A stretch of 64,000 nucleotides of DNA, taken from NCBI RefSeq assembly GCF_003143935.1, contig NZ_QFRX01000001.1, forward strand, positions 5,638,543-5,702,542, given 5' to 3'. Both the position numbers and the translations under genes were made by a program. The stretch is from Streptomyces sp. Act143. Lineage in GTDB: Bacteria > Actinomycetota > Actinomycetes > Streptomycetales > Streptomycetaceae. Below, in pieces: positions 46,193-54,634 of this stretch (position 1 is the stretch's first letter; the number at the start of each line of letters is the position of its first letter). Below the pieces are notes generated by a model. It saw only the letters and a program-made list of their open reading frames with translations, had not been told where the DNA came from and ran no database searches.

Positions 46193-46879
46193 TCACCTCC
46201 GCACCTCGGTGCAGTCGGCCTCCACGTCGGCGCCGTAGGAGTCGATGGTGGTCTTCGTGCCCGTCGTGGTGCCGGACAGGCACAGGGAGCCGCCCATCAC
46301 CCGCAGGTCGAGAGTGAACTCGACGCCCCCACGCGCGCGTTGCGGGCCGTCGACCCGCTCCTGGATGTAGCCGAGTCCGCCGAGGACCGCGCCGACGTCC
46401 TCCGGCGCCGGGTCCGCGCTGCCGGCGGCGAGGGCCTTCGTGATGCGGCGCACGTGCTGCCGGGCCTCGCACTTCTCGACGGGGCTCAGCTCGATCTCCT
46501 GGCGGGCCTCCTGGGGGTCTCTCGGCTCGCTCGAGGGCGGCGGCTCGTCCGGGAGGGGCAGTTCGGGCAGGGGTGAGGCGGGAGGCTCGGCCATGGCTTC
46601 CGACTCCTCCGGGGGCACCGCGGTCGGGGGCTCCGGCACGCACGGCTCGGCGACCGTGTTGAGGAGCATCATGAACGCGATGAACTCGGAGTCGCCGGAC
46701 TCGTCGTCGGCCGGGTCGGGCCGAGGGGTGGCGGTCTGCGTGGCGGAGGAACCCGGCTGGACCCGGTCGACCTCGGTCCGCGCGGCCGCGGACCCCGCCC
46801 GTTCATTGCCGCAGCCCGTGAGAGCCAGCGCGCACACCGCAGTCAGTGCCGTGATCGACACCAGCGAAATTCTTCTCAT
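46193..46879 (-). CDS. Predicted lipoprotein upstream of radA
   Basis: 228 residues. Signal MRRISLVSITALTAVCALAL with lipobox LTGC at about 21-24. A Pro/Glu-rich middle (about 75-120) separates it from a domain with four Cys, including SPVEKCEARQHVRRITKALA and GGSLCLSGTTTGTKTTIDS. It runs in the same direction as radA, 57 bases ahead. No known family; M. tuberculosis has an unrelated-looking lipoprotein (LpqE) at the matching place. ATG at 46879 without a clear ribosome binding site. Confidence 0.75.
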   Translation of the reverse strand: MRRISLVSITALTAVCALALTGCGNERAGSAAARTEVDRVQPGSSATQTATPRPDPADDESGDSEFIAFMMLLNTVAEPCVPEPPTAVPPEESEAMAEPPASPLPELPLPDEPPPSSEPRDPQEARQEIELSPVEKCEARQHVRRITKALAAGSADPAPEDVGAVLGGLGYIQERVDGPQRARGGVEFTLDLRVMGGSLCLSGTTTGTKTTIDSYGADVEADCTEVRR

Positions 46880-47126
46880 GCCGGAAGTCTGTGGGCCCGC
46901 GGTGGACCGGACATGAGTACGACTACTCAGAAGAAGGCGGGCGGCACACTCAGTGGGTACGGGCCGCCGACGGGTGAGACGCGCCGTCGGTAACCGGCCA
47001 CCGCTGTCAGGAACAAGCCACGGAACGAAGCGTTCCTGTCCCCTTATGAGGGATCGTTTCACCCGTACGGAGTAAAAGTGCTCAAGGTGGAAGAAGGGGC
47101 GATCGCCCGCGCCCTACGGTCCACGG

Positions 47127-48842
47127 ATGATGAGCAGCAGCCCGGAGACCACGACCCGCACCACCGGCGCACATCGGGCGCAACGGGAGGCGCGCGATCG
47201 CGGTGCCGCGCGCACCCTGGCGCAGCGGCCGCCCGCGCGTTACGAGCCGTACCTGGACGGCCTGTTCACCTACTGCCTGTCCGTGCTGTGCGACCACGAC
47301 GCGGCCACCGCCGCGCTCGGCGACGTCCTGGTGCTCGCCGAACGCCGCCGCGGCCCGGACGCGGCCGGCGACCGCCGGGCCTGGCTCTACGCACTGGCCC
47401 GCTGGGCCTGTCTGCGCAAGCTGGCCGAGGCCAAGCAGAAACGTCAGGCCACCCACGCGGCGGGCCGCCACACCGCCGGCCGCAAGGCCGGTGACCGCAG
47501 GACCGACGAGCGGCGGACCACCCCGCCGGTCTCCGAGGCGGTCCAGGAGGAGCGCCGGCGCGAACTCGCCCTGCTCGCCTGGCCGGAGGCGGCCGGCACC
47601 ACCCCGGAGCAGCGCGAGGCCCTCGAACTCGCCGTACGCCACCACCTCGCCGCCCACGAGGTCGCCGCCGTCCTCGGCATGGACCTGGCCGCCGCCCGTG
47701 AGCTGCTCGCGGCCGCCGCCTGTGAGGTGGAGCGCACCCGCGCGGCCCTCGCCGTCGTACAGACCGGCACCTGCCCGGGCGTCGCCCGCCTCACCGGCGA
47801 CCACCAGCTGGTGCTCAGCACGGCCGTGCGCCGCGAGCTGGTCCGGCATGTCGACGACTGCCCGCGCTGCCGCCGCACCGCGGAGCGCGCGATCACCGGT
47901 AGCTGGCCCGGCGCGAGCGTCACCCCCTCGGAGCTGCCCGTCCTGGAGGCGCCCCGCGCGACCCTGCACGTCGCCATGGCGCATCTCCCGCGCGCGCGGG
48001 GCGCCGCGGCGCCCCGCTTCGACCGGCGCGGCTTCCCGATGGACCCCAAGGACCGCGCGGCCCGCCGCGACCGCCTCCGCGCGCGTGCCGTCACCACGAC
48101 CGTCGTCGCCACCGTCGTGGCGGCCCCGGTACTGGCGCTCTGGGCCGCCTACCGGGGCACCCCCACCGCCGAGGGCACCGAGGGCCGCTCGGCCTCCGCC
48201 AGCGAGGCACGCGGCCCGGGCGGCCTGGACGGCGAGGCGGTCGGGGACGGCTACGAGAACGCGGGCAACGCCAGCACCCAGCCCGGCCGCGGCTTCGGCA
48301 AGGGCAACCGGCCCGATGTGTCCGTGGAGGTCATCAGCGTCACCGGCGCCGGCACGAAGGGCGCCGGTCACCTGGACGTGGCGGCCGGCAACAGCGGCGA
48401 CACCACGCTGATCACCCTCACCGCCACCGGCGAGACCCCGGTGCGCTGGTCCGCGACCACGGGCGCCTCCTGGCTCTACCTCAGCCAGACCTCGGGAACC
48501 CTCGCCCCCGGCGAATCGTTGACGATCAAGGTGTACGTGAACCATCTGCGCGAGCCGTCCGGCTACTGGACCGCGCGGGTGGCCGTGTCACCGGCCGGCG
48601 CCGTCGTCTCCATCGAGGGCTACGGCACCGCGCCCACCCCGACCGACCCCGACACCCCCGCCGACCCGCCGCCCTCGTCCTCCGACCCGACACCCACCAC
48701 GCCGGCCCCGACGGACCCCGCGCCGAGCGACCCGCCGCCCTCGTCGCCGGACCCGACACCGACCGGCACCGCGCCCTCGGACCCGGCGAGCTCGACCCCG
48801 CCGCCCAGCGACAGCGGGGACCCGAGCCCGTCGACGTCATGA
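47127..48842 (+). CDS. Membrane protein fusing a sigma-factor-like N terminus to a BACON domain
   Basis: 571 residues. About 40-220 resembles ECF sigma regions 2 and 4 (YEPYLDGLFTYCLSVLCDHD and TPEQREALELAVRHHLAAHE, VAAVLGMDLAAARELL). A zinc-finger-like segment HVDDCPRCRRTAERA lies near 250. A membrane segment at about 330-350 (TTTVVATVVAAPVLALWAAY) is followed by a BACON domain outside (WSATTGASWLYLSQTSGTLA) and a long Pro/Ser/Thr tail. So a transcription-like module is tied to a surface domain. TACGGT six bases before ATG suggests leaderless transcription. Confidence 0.8.
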   Translation: MMSSSPETTTRTTGAHRAQREARDRGAARTLAQRPPARYEPYLDGLFTYCLSVLCDHDAATAALGDVLVLAERRRGPDAAGDRRAWLYALARWACLRKLAEAKQKRQATHAAGRHTAGRKAGDRRTDERRTTPPVSEAVQEERRRELALLAWPEAAGTTPEQREALELAVRHHLAAHEVAAVLGMDLAAARELLAAAACEVERTRAALAVVQTGTCPGVARLTGDHQLVLSTAVRRELVRHVDDCPRCRRTAERAITGSWPGASVTPSELPVLEAPRATLHVAMAHLPRARGAAAPRFDRRGFPMDPKDRAARRDRLRARAVTTTVVATVVAAPVLALWAAYRGTPTAEGTEGRSASASEARGPGGLDGEAVGDGYENAGNASTQPGRGFGKGNRPDVSVEVISVTGAGTKGAGHLDVAAGNSGDTTLITLTATGETPVRWSATTGASWLYLSQTSGTLAPGESLTIKVYVNHLREPSGYWTARVAVSPAGAVVSIEGYGTAPTPTDPDTPADPPPSSSDPTPTTPAPTDPAPSDPPPSSPDPTPTGTAPSDPASSTPPPSDSGDPSPSTS

Positions 48843-48915
48843 CCCGCAGCCGCACCCGGGGACGCGGACGTGAGCGCAGCCACCGACGTGACCACAGGCA
48901 CCAGCGGTGACGTGG

Positions 48916-48996
48916 ACCCAGACGTGGAGCGGCCAGCCCACGACCCAGACGTGGAGCGGTCAGCCCACGACCCAGACGTGGAGCGGTCAGTCCACG
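48916..48996. repeat. 27-base tandem repeat, three copies
   Basis: Unit ACCCAGACGTGGAGCGG plus ten bases, at 48916-48942, 48943-48969 and 48970-48996. The third copy includes the stop codon of the minus-strand gene (48987-48989). It fills the gap between convergent genes and may serve as their 3' border. Confidence 0.85.
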
Positions 48997-49928
48997 GGGT
49001 CCGCGGGATGCGGTGCCAGCAGCGGCAGTTGCGAGGCCAGCCGCTCCTCGCACAGCTCGACCAGACGGTCGTAGCCGGCCTTGCCCATCAGCTCGGTCAG
49101 CTCCGGGCCGTAGGACACGTACACCGGGTCGCCCGCGCCGTGCGCCGAGGTCGCCGAGGTGCACCACCAGTGCAGGTCATGGCCGCCCGGGCCCCAGCCG
49201 CGGCGGTCGTACTCACCGATCGACACCTGGAGCACCCGTGTGTCGTCGGGCCGGTCGATCCACTCGTAGGTCCGCCGCACCGGAAGCTGCCAGCAGACGT
49301 CCGGCTTGGTCTCCAGCGGCTCGCGGCCCTCCTTGATGGCCAGGATGTGCAGCGAGCAGCCCGCGCCGCCGGCGAAGCCGGGACGGTTCTGGAAGATACA
49401 GGAGCCCTGGTAGGGGCGGGTCTGCCGGTCGCCGTCCTCGTCCTCCGCGACCCAGCCGTTCTCCCGGCCCTCGTCGTGGAACTGCCAGATGTCCGGAGTG
49501 AGCCTGGCCACATGCCCGGCCACCCGCTTCTCGTCGTCCTCGTCGGAGAAGTGGGCGCCCAGCGTGCAGCACCCGTCGTCCGCGCGGCCCGCCTGGATGC
49601 CCTGGCAGCCGCTGCCGAAGATGCAGTTCCAGCGAGAGGTCAGCCATGTCAGATCGCACCGGAAGACCTGCTCGTCGTCTGCCGGATCAGGGAATTCCAC
49701 CCATGCGCGCGCGAAGTCGAGCCCCTTCTCGTCCGCTGCCCGGGCCTTCTTCGACATCTTCGGCGACTTCACCTTGGTCATCAGCTGCGACTTCTGGGAG
49801 TCCGCCGATGCCGTCGCCGAGGACTTCACCGAGGACTTCGCCGACGACTCCACCTGCGACTTCGCCTGCGAAGAAGCGCCGGAGGCCGTGGCGGCCTGCT
49901 CATTCTTCGCCTTTTTGGTCTTTGGCAC
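48987..49928 (-). CDS. Cysteine-rich conserved protein of unknown function
   Basis: 313 residues. The N terminus (about 1-65) is Lys/Ser/Ala-rich with KSSVKSSATASADS-type repeats. The remaining part has several Cys in close groups (FRCDLTWLTSRWNCIFGSGC, ADDGCCTLGAHFSDEDDEKR), then CIFQNRPGFAGGAGCSLHIL, KPDVCWQLPVRRTYEWID and LHWWCTSA. These could hold a metal or iron-sulfur centre, as in YkgJ-like zinc/iron-chelating proteins. GTG at 49928 with TACCCT six bases upstream. Divergent from ppx with 71 bases between. No function assigned. Confidence 0.75.
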   Translation of the reverse strand: MPKTKKAKNEQAATASGASSQAKSQVESSAKSSVKSSATASADSQKSQLMTKVKSPKMSKKARAADEKGLDFARAWVEFPDPADDEQVFRCDLTWLTSRWNCIFGSGCQGIQAGRADDGCCTLGAHFSDEDDEKRVAGHVARLTPDIWQFHDEGRENGWVAEDEDGDRQTRPYQGSCIFQNRPGFAGGAGCSLHILAIKEGREPLETKPDVCWQLPVRRTYEWIDRPDDTRVLQVSIGEYDRRGWGPGGHDLHWWCTSATSAHGAGDPVYVSYGPELTELMGKAGYDRLVELCEERLASQLPLLAPHPADPVD

Positions 49929-49999
49929 GCGTCCAGGGTAAGTCGCCCAGGACGGCTCCGGGGACGGCGTACGGCTCGGCTGGCAGTAGCGTTCCGTAC

Positions 50000-50932
50000 A
50001 TGAGACTCGGTGTCCTCGACGTGGGATCGAACACGGTGCATCTGCTGGTGGTGGATGCACACCCCGGCGCGCGCCCGCTGCCCGCGCACTCGCACAAGGT
50101 GGAGCTGCGCCTCGCCCAACTCCTCGACGAGGCCGGGGCCGTCAGCCCCGAAGGGGTCGACAAACTGATCGCGGTCGTCAAGGAGGCCCTTCAGGCCGCC
50201 GAGGACAAGGGCGTCGAGGACCTCCTGCCGTTCGCCACCTCCGCGGTCCGCGAGGCCAGCAACGCCGACGACGTCCTCGCGCGCGTGCAGGCCGAGACCG
50301 GCGTCGAGCTCCAGGTTCTCGCGGGCGAGGAGGAGGCCCGTCTCACCTTCCTCGCCGCCCGCCGCTGGTTCGGCTGGTCGGCCGGGAAGCTGCTGGTCCT
50401 GGACATCGGCGGGGGCAGCCTGGAGATCGCGTACGGCATCGACGAGGAGCCCGACGCGGCGGTCTCGCTGCCGCTGGGCGCCGGCCGCCTCACCGCGGGC
50501 TGGCTCCCGGGCGACCCGCCGGACCCGGAGGCGATAAGGGCGCTGCGGCGTCATGTCCGCGCCCAGATCGCCCGCACGGTCGGCGAGTTCAGCCGCTTCG
50601 GCGCCCCCGACCATGTCGTCGCCACCTCCAAGACCTTCAAGCAGCTGGCCCGCCTGGCCGGCGCCGCCCGCTCCGCCGAGGGCCTCTACGTCCAGCGCGA
50701 GCTGAAGCGGGAGTCCCTGGAGGCGTGGGTGCCGCGGCTGGCGGGGATGACGGCGGCGCAGCGCAGCGAGCTGCCGGGGGTCTCGGAGGGCCGGGCGGGA
50801 CAGCTCCTCGCGGGTGCGCTGGTGGCTGAGGGAGCGATGGATCTCTTCGGCGTGGAGAGCCTCGAGATCTGCCCCTGGGCACTGCGAGAAGGCGTGATCC
50901 TGCGGCGACTTGACCACATGGGCTCGGTGTAG
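50000..50932 (+). CDS. Exopolyphosphatase/guanosine pentaphosphatase (Ppx/GppA family)
   Basis: 310 residues, ASKHA fold. Signatures: MRLGVLDVGSNTVHLLVVDA at the start, FATSAVREASNADDVL, AGEEEARLTFLAARRW, and the phosphate loop LVLDIGGGSLEIAYG. Members hydrolyse long polyphosphate or pppGpp. At this length it is the two-domain form that lacks the C-terminal HD-like domains. ATG at 50000; TAGCGT seven bases before it suggests a leaderless transcript. Confidence 0.9.
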   Translation: MRLGVLDVGSNTVHLLVVDAHPGARPLPAHSHKVELRLAQLLDEAGAVSPEGVDKLIAVVKEALQAAEDKGVEDLLPFATSAVREASNADDVLARVQAETGVELQVLAGEEEARLTFLAARRWFGWSAGKLLVLDIGGGSLEIAYGIDEEPDAAVSLPLGAGRLTAGWLPGDPPDPEAIRALRRHVRAQIARTVGEFSRFGAPDHVVATSKTFKQLARLAGAARSAEGLYVQRELKRESLEAWVPRLAGMTAAQRSELPGVSEGRAGQLLAGALVAEGAMDLFGVESLEICPWALREGVILRRLDHMGSV

Positions 50933-51071
50933 CGGCCCGTACAGGGGTCCAAGGGGGCGCGCGGAACCGCGCGAGCGACCACACCGCACCCGCACCCGCC
51001 CCCGTGGCGAACCCCACAACGGCGAATAGACCCCCCGCACCCACCCGGCCCAACCCTTTAGGCTGACCAAC

Positions 51072-51896
51072 GTGGCAGAACCAGTCGTCAAGATCCCGGA
51101 CGCGAAGGTCGCCCTCTCGACGGCCTCCGTGTACCCGGAGTCCACGGCGACGGCCTTCGAGATAGCCGCACGCCTGGGGTACGACGGGGTCGAGGTCATG
51201 GTGTGGACCGACCCGGTCAGCCAGGACCTGGAAGCCCTGCGCAGGCTGAGCGACTATCACCAGATCCCGATCCTGGCCGTGCATGCCCCTTGTCTGCTGA
51301 TCACACAGCGCGTGTGGTCGACGGACCCCTGGGTCAAGCTCCAGCGCGCCCAGGCGGCCGCCGAGAAGCTCGGCGCGAGCACGGTCGTCGTCCACCCCCC
51401 GTTCCGCTGGCAGCGCCAGTACGCCCGCGACTTCGTCGAGGGGATCTGGCGGATGGCGAACGAGACGGACGTGCGGTTCGCCGTCGAGAACATGTACCCC
51501 TGGCGTTACCGCGACCGCGAGATGCTCGCGTACGCCCCCGACTGGGACGTCACCAAGGACGACTACCGGCACTTCACGATCGACCTCAGTCACTCCGCGA
51601 CGGCCCGCGCCGACGCGATGCAGATGGTCGACCGCATGGGCGACCGGCTCGGCCACGTCCACCTCGCCGACGGGCGCGGCTCGGCGAAGGACGAGCACCT
51701 CGTCCCCGGCCGCGGCACCCAGCCCTGCGCCGAACTGCTGGAACGTCTCGCCCTGACCGGCTTCGACGGCCATGTCGTCATCGAGGTCAACACCCGGCGC
51801 GCGATGTCGAGCGCCGAACGTGAGGCCGATCTGGCGGAGGCGCTGGCCTTCACCCGGCTCCATCTGGCGTCGGCGGTCAGGGTGCCGCGGCGATGA
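51072..51896 (+). CDS. Sugar phosphate isomerase/epimerase-like TIM barrel (AP endonuclease 2 family)
   Basis: 274 residues. TIM-barrel markers: VALSTASVYPESTATAFEIA, YDGVEVMVWTDPVSQD, LAVHAPCLLI, STVVVHPPFRWQ, FAVENMY and HFTIDLSHSATA, GHVHLADGRGS, FDGHVVIEVNTR. The Glu, Asp, His and Glu on these strands make a plausible divalent-metal site. TAGGCT is 7 bases before the GTG. Its stop overlaps the start of the TetR gene (ATGA). In actinomycetes it is frequently beside ppx; the substrate is unknown. Confidence 0.88.
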   Translation: MAEPVVKIPDAKVALSTASVYPESTATAFEIAARLGYDGVEVMVWTDPVSQDLEALRRLSDYHQIPILAVHAPCLLITQRVWSTDPWVKLQRAQAAAEKLGASTVVVHPPFRWQRQYARDFVEGIWRMANETDVRFAVENMYPWRYRDREMLAYAPDWDVTKDDYRHFTIDLSHSATARADAMQMVDRMGDRLGHVHLADGRGSAKDEHLVPGRGTQPCAELLERLALTGFDGHVVIEVNTRRAMSSAEREADLAEALAFTRLHLASAVRVPRR

Positions 51897-52504
51897 CCGA
51901 CGCCACCGCGCGCAGGCGGGGCCGCCCTCGGCGTACCGAATCCGACGCGGTCGGCACCCGCGACCGCATCCTGACCGCCGCCCGCGAGGAGTTCTCCGAG
52001 CGCGGGTACGAGAAGACGTCGGTGCGCGGCATCGCGAAGGCGGCCGGGGTCGACTCGGCCCTGGTCCACCACTACTTCGGCACCAAGGAGCAGGTCTTCG
52101 AGGCGGCCGTGGAGGTCGCCTTCGCGCCCGCGCTGAAGGTGCGGGACGCCGTGCTGGAGGCGCCCCTCGACGACGTCGGCGAGCGGATGACCCGGGTCAT
52201 CTTCGGGCTCTGGGAGAACCCGGTGACCCGTAAACCGCTGCTCGCGATCGTCCGGTCGGCGGTGAACAACGAGGCCGCGGCCACCGTCTTCCGCCGGCTC
52301 GTCTCCACCCAGTTGCTGCGCCGGATCGCCGGCGAACTGGACGCGCCGGACGCGGAGCTGCGGGCCGAGCTGGCGGCGGCGCAGTTGGTGGGGGTCGCGA
52401 TGATGCGGTACGTGATCAGGATCGAGCCGGTCGCGTCGGCGGACGTGGAACAGATCGTCGCGCGGGTGGCGCCGGTGGTGCAGGGGCATCTGACGGGGCC
52501 GTGA
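51893..52504 (+). CDS. TetR-family transcriptional regulator
   Basis: 203 residues. Helix-turn-helix: TRDRILTAAREEFSERGYEK, TSVRGIAKAAGVDSALVHHY, FGTKEQVFEAAVEVAF. The C-terminal part is of the TetR_C_17-like type with TRKPLLAIVRSAVNNEAA. It overlaps the TIM-barrel gene by four bases, so the two share one message. ilvD starts 107 bases later. Its target is not clear. Confidence 0.9.
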   Translation: MTDATARRRGRPRRTESDAVGTRDRILTAAREEFSERGYEKTSVRGIAKAAGVDSALVHHYFGTKEQVFEAAVEVAFAPALKVRDAVLEAPLDDVGERMTRVIFGLWENPVTRKPLLAIVRSAVNNEAAATVFRRLVSTQLLRRIAGELDAPDAELRAELAAAQLVGVAMMRYVIRIEPVASADVEQIVARVAPVVQGHLTGP

Positions 52505-52610
52505 CGCCTCGGCTGAGACATGCGTCCCGCATTCCGGACAGCCTGTCCGCCCTCTGGATGACCGGCGTACGCTCGATAGCAGCCACAACTGTCAGAAGGA
52601 GCGAGCGACG

Positions 52611-54464
52611 ATGCCCGAGCTGAGGTCCCGCACAGTCACCCACGGCCGCAACATGGCGGGCGCCCGCGCCCTTATGCGCGCCTCCGGTGTACCGGGTGCG
52701 GACATCGGCCGCAAGCCGATCATCGCCGTCGCGAACTCCTTCACCGAGTTCGTGCCGGGCCACACCCACCTCCAGCCGGTCGGCCGGATCGTCTCCGAGG
52801 CGATCGTCGAGGCCGGCGGCATCCCGCGCGAGTTCAACACCATCGCGGTCGACGACGGCATCGCGATGGGCCACGGCGGCATGCTGTACTCCCTCCCCTC
52901 CCGCGACCTGATCGCGGACTCGGTGGAGTACATGGTCGAGGCGCACTGCGCCGACGCCCTGATCTGCATCTCCAACTGCGACAAGATCACCCCGGGCATG
53001 CTCAACGCGGCCCTGCGCCTGAACATCCCGACGGTCTTCGTCTCCGGCGGCCCGATGGAGTCCGGCCGCGCCACCCTCGTGGACGGCACGGTCCGCACGC
53101 TCGACCTGGTCGACGCGATCTCCGACGCCGTGAACGACAAGATCTCGGACGAGGACATCCTCCGTATCGAGGAGAACGCCTGCCCGACCTGCGGCTCCTG
53201 TTCCGGCATGTTCACCGCCAACTCGATGAACTGCCTGACGGAGGCCATCGGCCTCTCCCTTCCCGGCAACGGCTCGGTCCTGGCCACGCACACGGCCCGC
53301 AAGGGCCTGTACGAGGCCGCCGCCCGCACCGTCATGGACATCACCCGGCGCTACTACGAGCAGGACGACGAGACGGTCCTGCCCCGCTCGATCGCCTCCT
53401 TCGCGGCCTTCGAGAACGCGATGGCCCTGGACATCGCCATGGGCGGTTCCACCAACACGATCCTGCACCTGCTGGCCGCGGCCCAGGAGGCGGGCGTCCC
53501 CTTCGGCCTCGCCGAGATCGACGCCGTCTCGCGCCGCGTCCCGTGCCTGGCGAAGGTCGCGCCGAACGTCGCGAAGAACCGCACGTACTACATGGAGGAC
53601 GTGCACCGCGCGGGCGGCATCCCGGCCCTCCTCGGCGAACTGCACCGCGCCGGCCTCCTCAACGAGGACGTCCACTCGGTCCACAGCCCGTCCCTGGCCG
53701 ACTGGCTGAAGACCTGGGACGTGCGCGGCGGCTCCCCGTCCCCCGAGGCGGTGGAGCTGTGGCACGCGGCCCCCGGCTGCGTCCGCTCCGCCGAGGCCTT
53801 CTCCCAGTCCGAGCGCTGGGAGGCGCTGGACGAGGACGCCGAGGGCGGCTGCATCCGCTCCGCCGAGCACGCGTACTCCAAGGACGGCGGCCTGGCGGTC
53901 CTCAAGGGCAACCTGGCGGTCGACGGCTGCGTGGTGAAGACGGCCGGCGTCGACGAGTCCATCTGGACCTTCGAGGGCCCGGCGGTGGTCTGCGAGTCCC
54001 AGGAAGAGGCCGTCCAGAAGATCCTCCTGAAGGAGATCAAGGAGGGCGACGTGGTGGTCATCCGCTACGAGGGCCCCAAGGGCGGCCCCGGCATGCAGGA
54101 GATGCTCTACCCGACCTCGTACCTGAAGGGCCGCGGCCTCGGCAAGGCCTGCGCCCTGGTCACCGACGGCCGCTTCTCCGGCGGCACCTCGGGCCTGTCG
54201 ATCGGCCACGCCTCTCCGGAGGCCGCCGCGGGCGGCACCATCGCCCTCGTCGAGGACGGCGACCGCATCCGCATCGACATCCCGAACCGCACGATCGACC
54301 TCCTCGTCGACGACGCGGAGCTGGCCCGCCGGGAGCAGGCGCTGGGCGGGGCGTACGTCCCCAAGAACCGCGAGCGCAAGGTGTCCGCCGCGCTGAAGGC
54401 GTACGCCGCGATGGCGACGAGCGCGGACAAGGGCGCGGTGCGCGACGTGTCCAAGCTGGGCTAG
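52611..54464 (+). CDS. ilvD: Dihydroxy-acid dehydratase
   Basis: 617 residues. Third step of valine/isoleucine synthesis. Iron-sulfur ligands in CISNCDKITPGM and CPTCGSCSGMFTANSMN; an active-site Lys follows PNVAKN, and RFSGGTSGLSIGHASPEAA lies near the C terminus. The length matches the long E. coli-like class. ATG at 52611 after AGGAGCGAG. The gene is alone; no other ilv gene is near. Confidence 0.96.
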   Translation: MPELRSRTVTHGRNMAGARALMRASGVPGADIGRKPIIAVANSFTEFVPGHTHLQPVGRIVSEAIVEAGGIPREFNTIAVDDGIAMGHGGMLYSLPSRDLIADSVEYMVEAHCADALICISNCDKITPGMLNAALRLNIPTVFVSGGPMESGRATLVDGTVRTLDLVDAISDAVNDKISDEDILRIEENACPTCGSCSGMFTANSMNCLTEAIGLSLPGNGSVLATHTARKGLYEAAARTVMDITRRYYEQDDETVLPRSIASFAAFENAMALDIAMGGSTNTILHLLAAAQEAGVPFGLAEIDAVSRRVPCLAKVAPNVAKNRTYYMEDVHRAGGIPALLGELHRAGLLNEDVHSVHSPSLADWLKTWDVRGGSPSPEAVELWHAAPGCVRSAEAFSQSERWEALDEDAEGGCIRSAEHAYSKDGGLAVLKGNLAVDGCVVKTAGVDESIWTFEGPAVVCESQEEAVQKILLKEIKEGDVVVIRYEGPKGGPGMQEMLYPTSYLKGRGLGKACALVTDGRFSGGTSGLSIGHASPEAAAGGTIALVEDGDRIRIDIPNRTIDLLVDDAELARREQALGGAYVPKNRERKVSAALKAYAAMATSADKGAVRDVSKLG

Positions 54465-54478
54465 GCGTTCGACGCAGA

Positions 54479-54504
54479 GGGGCCGTCTCTTTCGGGGCGG
54501 CCCC
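54479..54504 (+). terminator. Terminator after ilvD
   Basis: GGGGCC (54479-54484) and GGCCCC (54499-54504) with more pairing inside the 14-base loop (GTC/GGGGC). Followed by TTCGG. Confidence 0.65.
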
Positions 54505-54524
54505 TTCGGCATGCGTACGGCCGC

Positions 54525-54548
54525 GGGGGCGGGGGCGGGGGCGGGGGC
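54525..54548. repeat. Short GGGGGC repeat, four perfect units
   Basis: Four perfect six-base GGGGGC units and a partial fifth. G-rich on the plus strand and able in principle to form a quadruplex; it lies in the gap between ilvD and the kinase gene. Confidence 0.8.
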
Positions 54549-54634
54549 GGGCTGCGGTTCCGCGGCGTCCCGATGCCGCCGCTTCACCACTTCGCGCCGC
54601 TGCGGCTGCCAGGCGGCCGGGGCGTGGGCGGCGG

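Noticed and set aside
50955..50985. Terminator-like inverted element after ppx
   Set aside because: It resembles the dispersed motif near 43490 in reverse, but the arms are imperfect and too short for a firm call.
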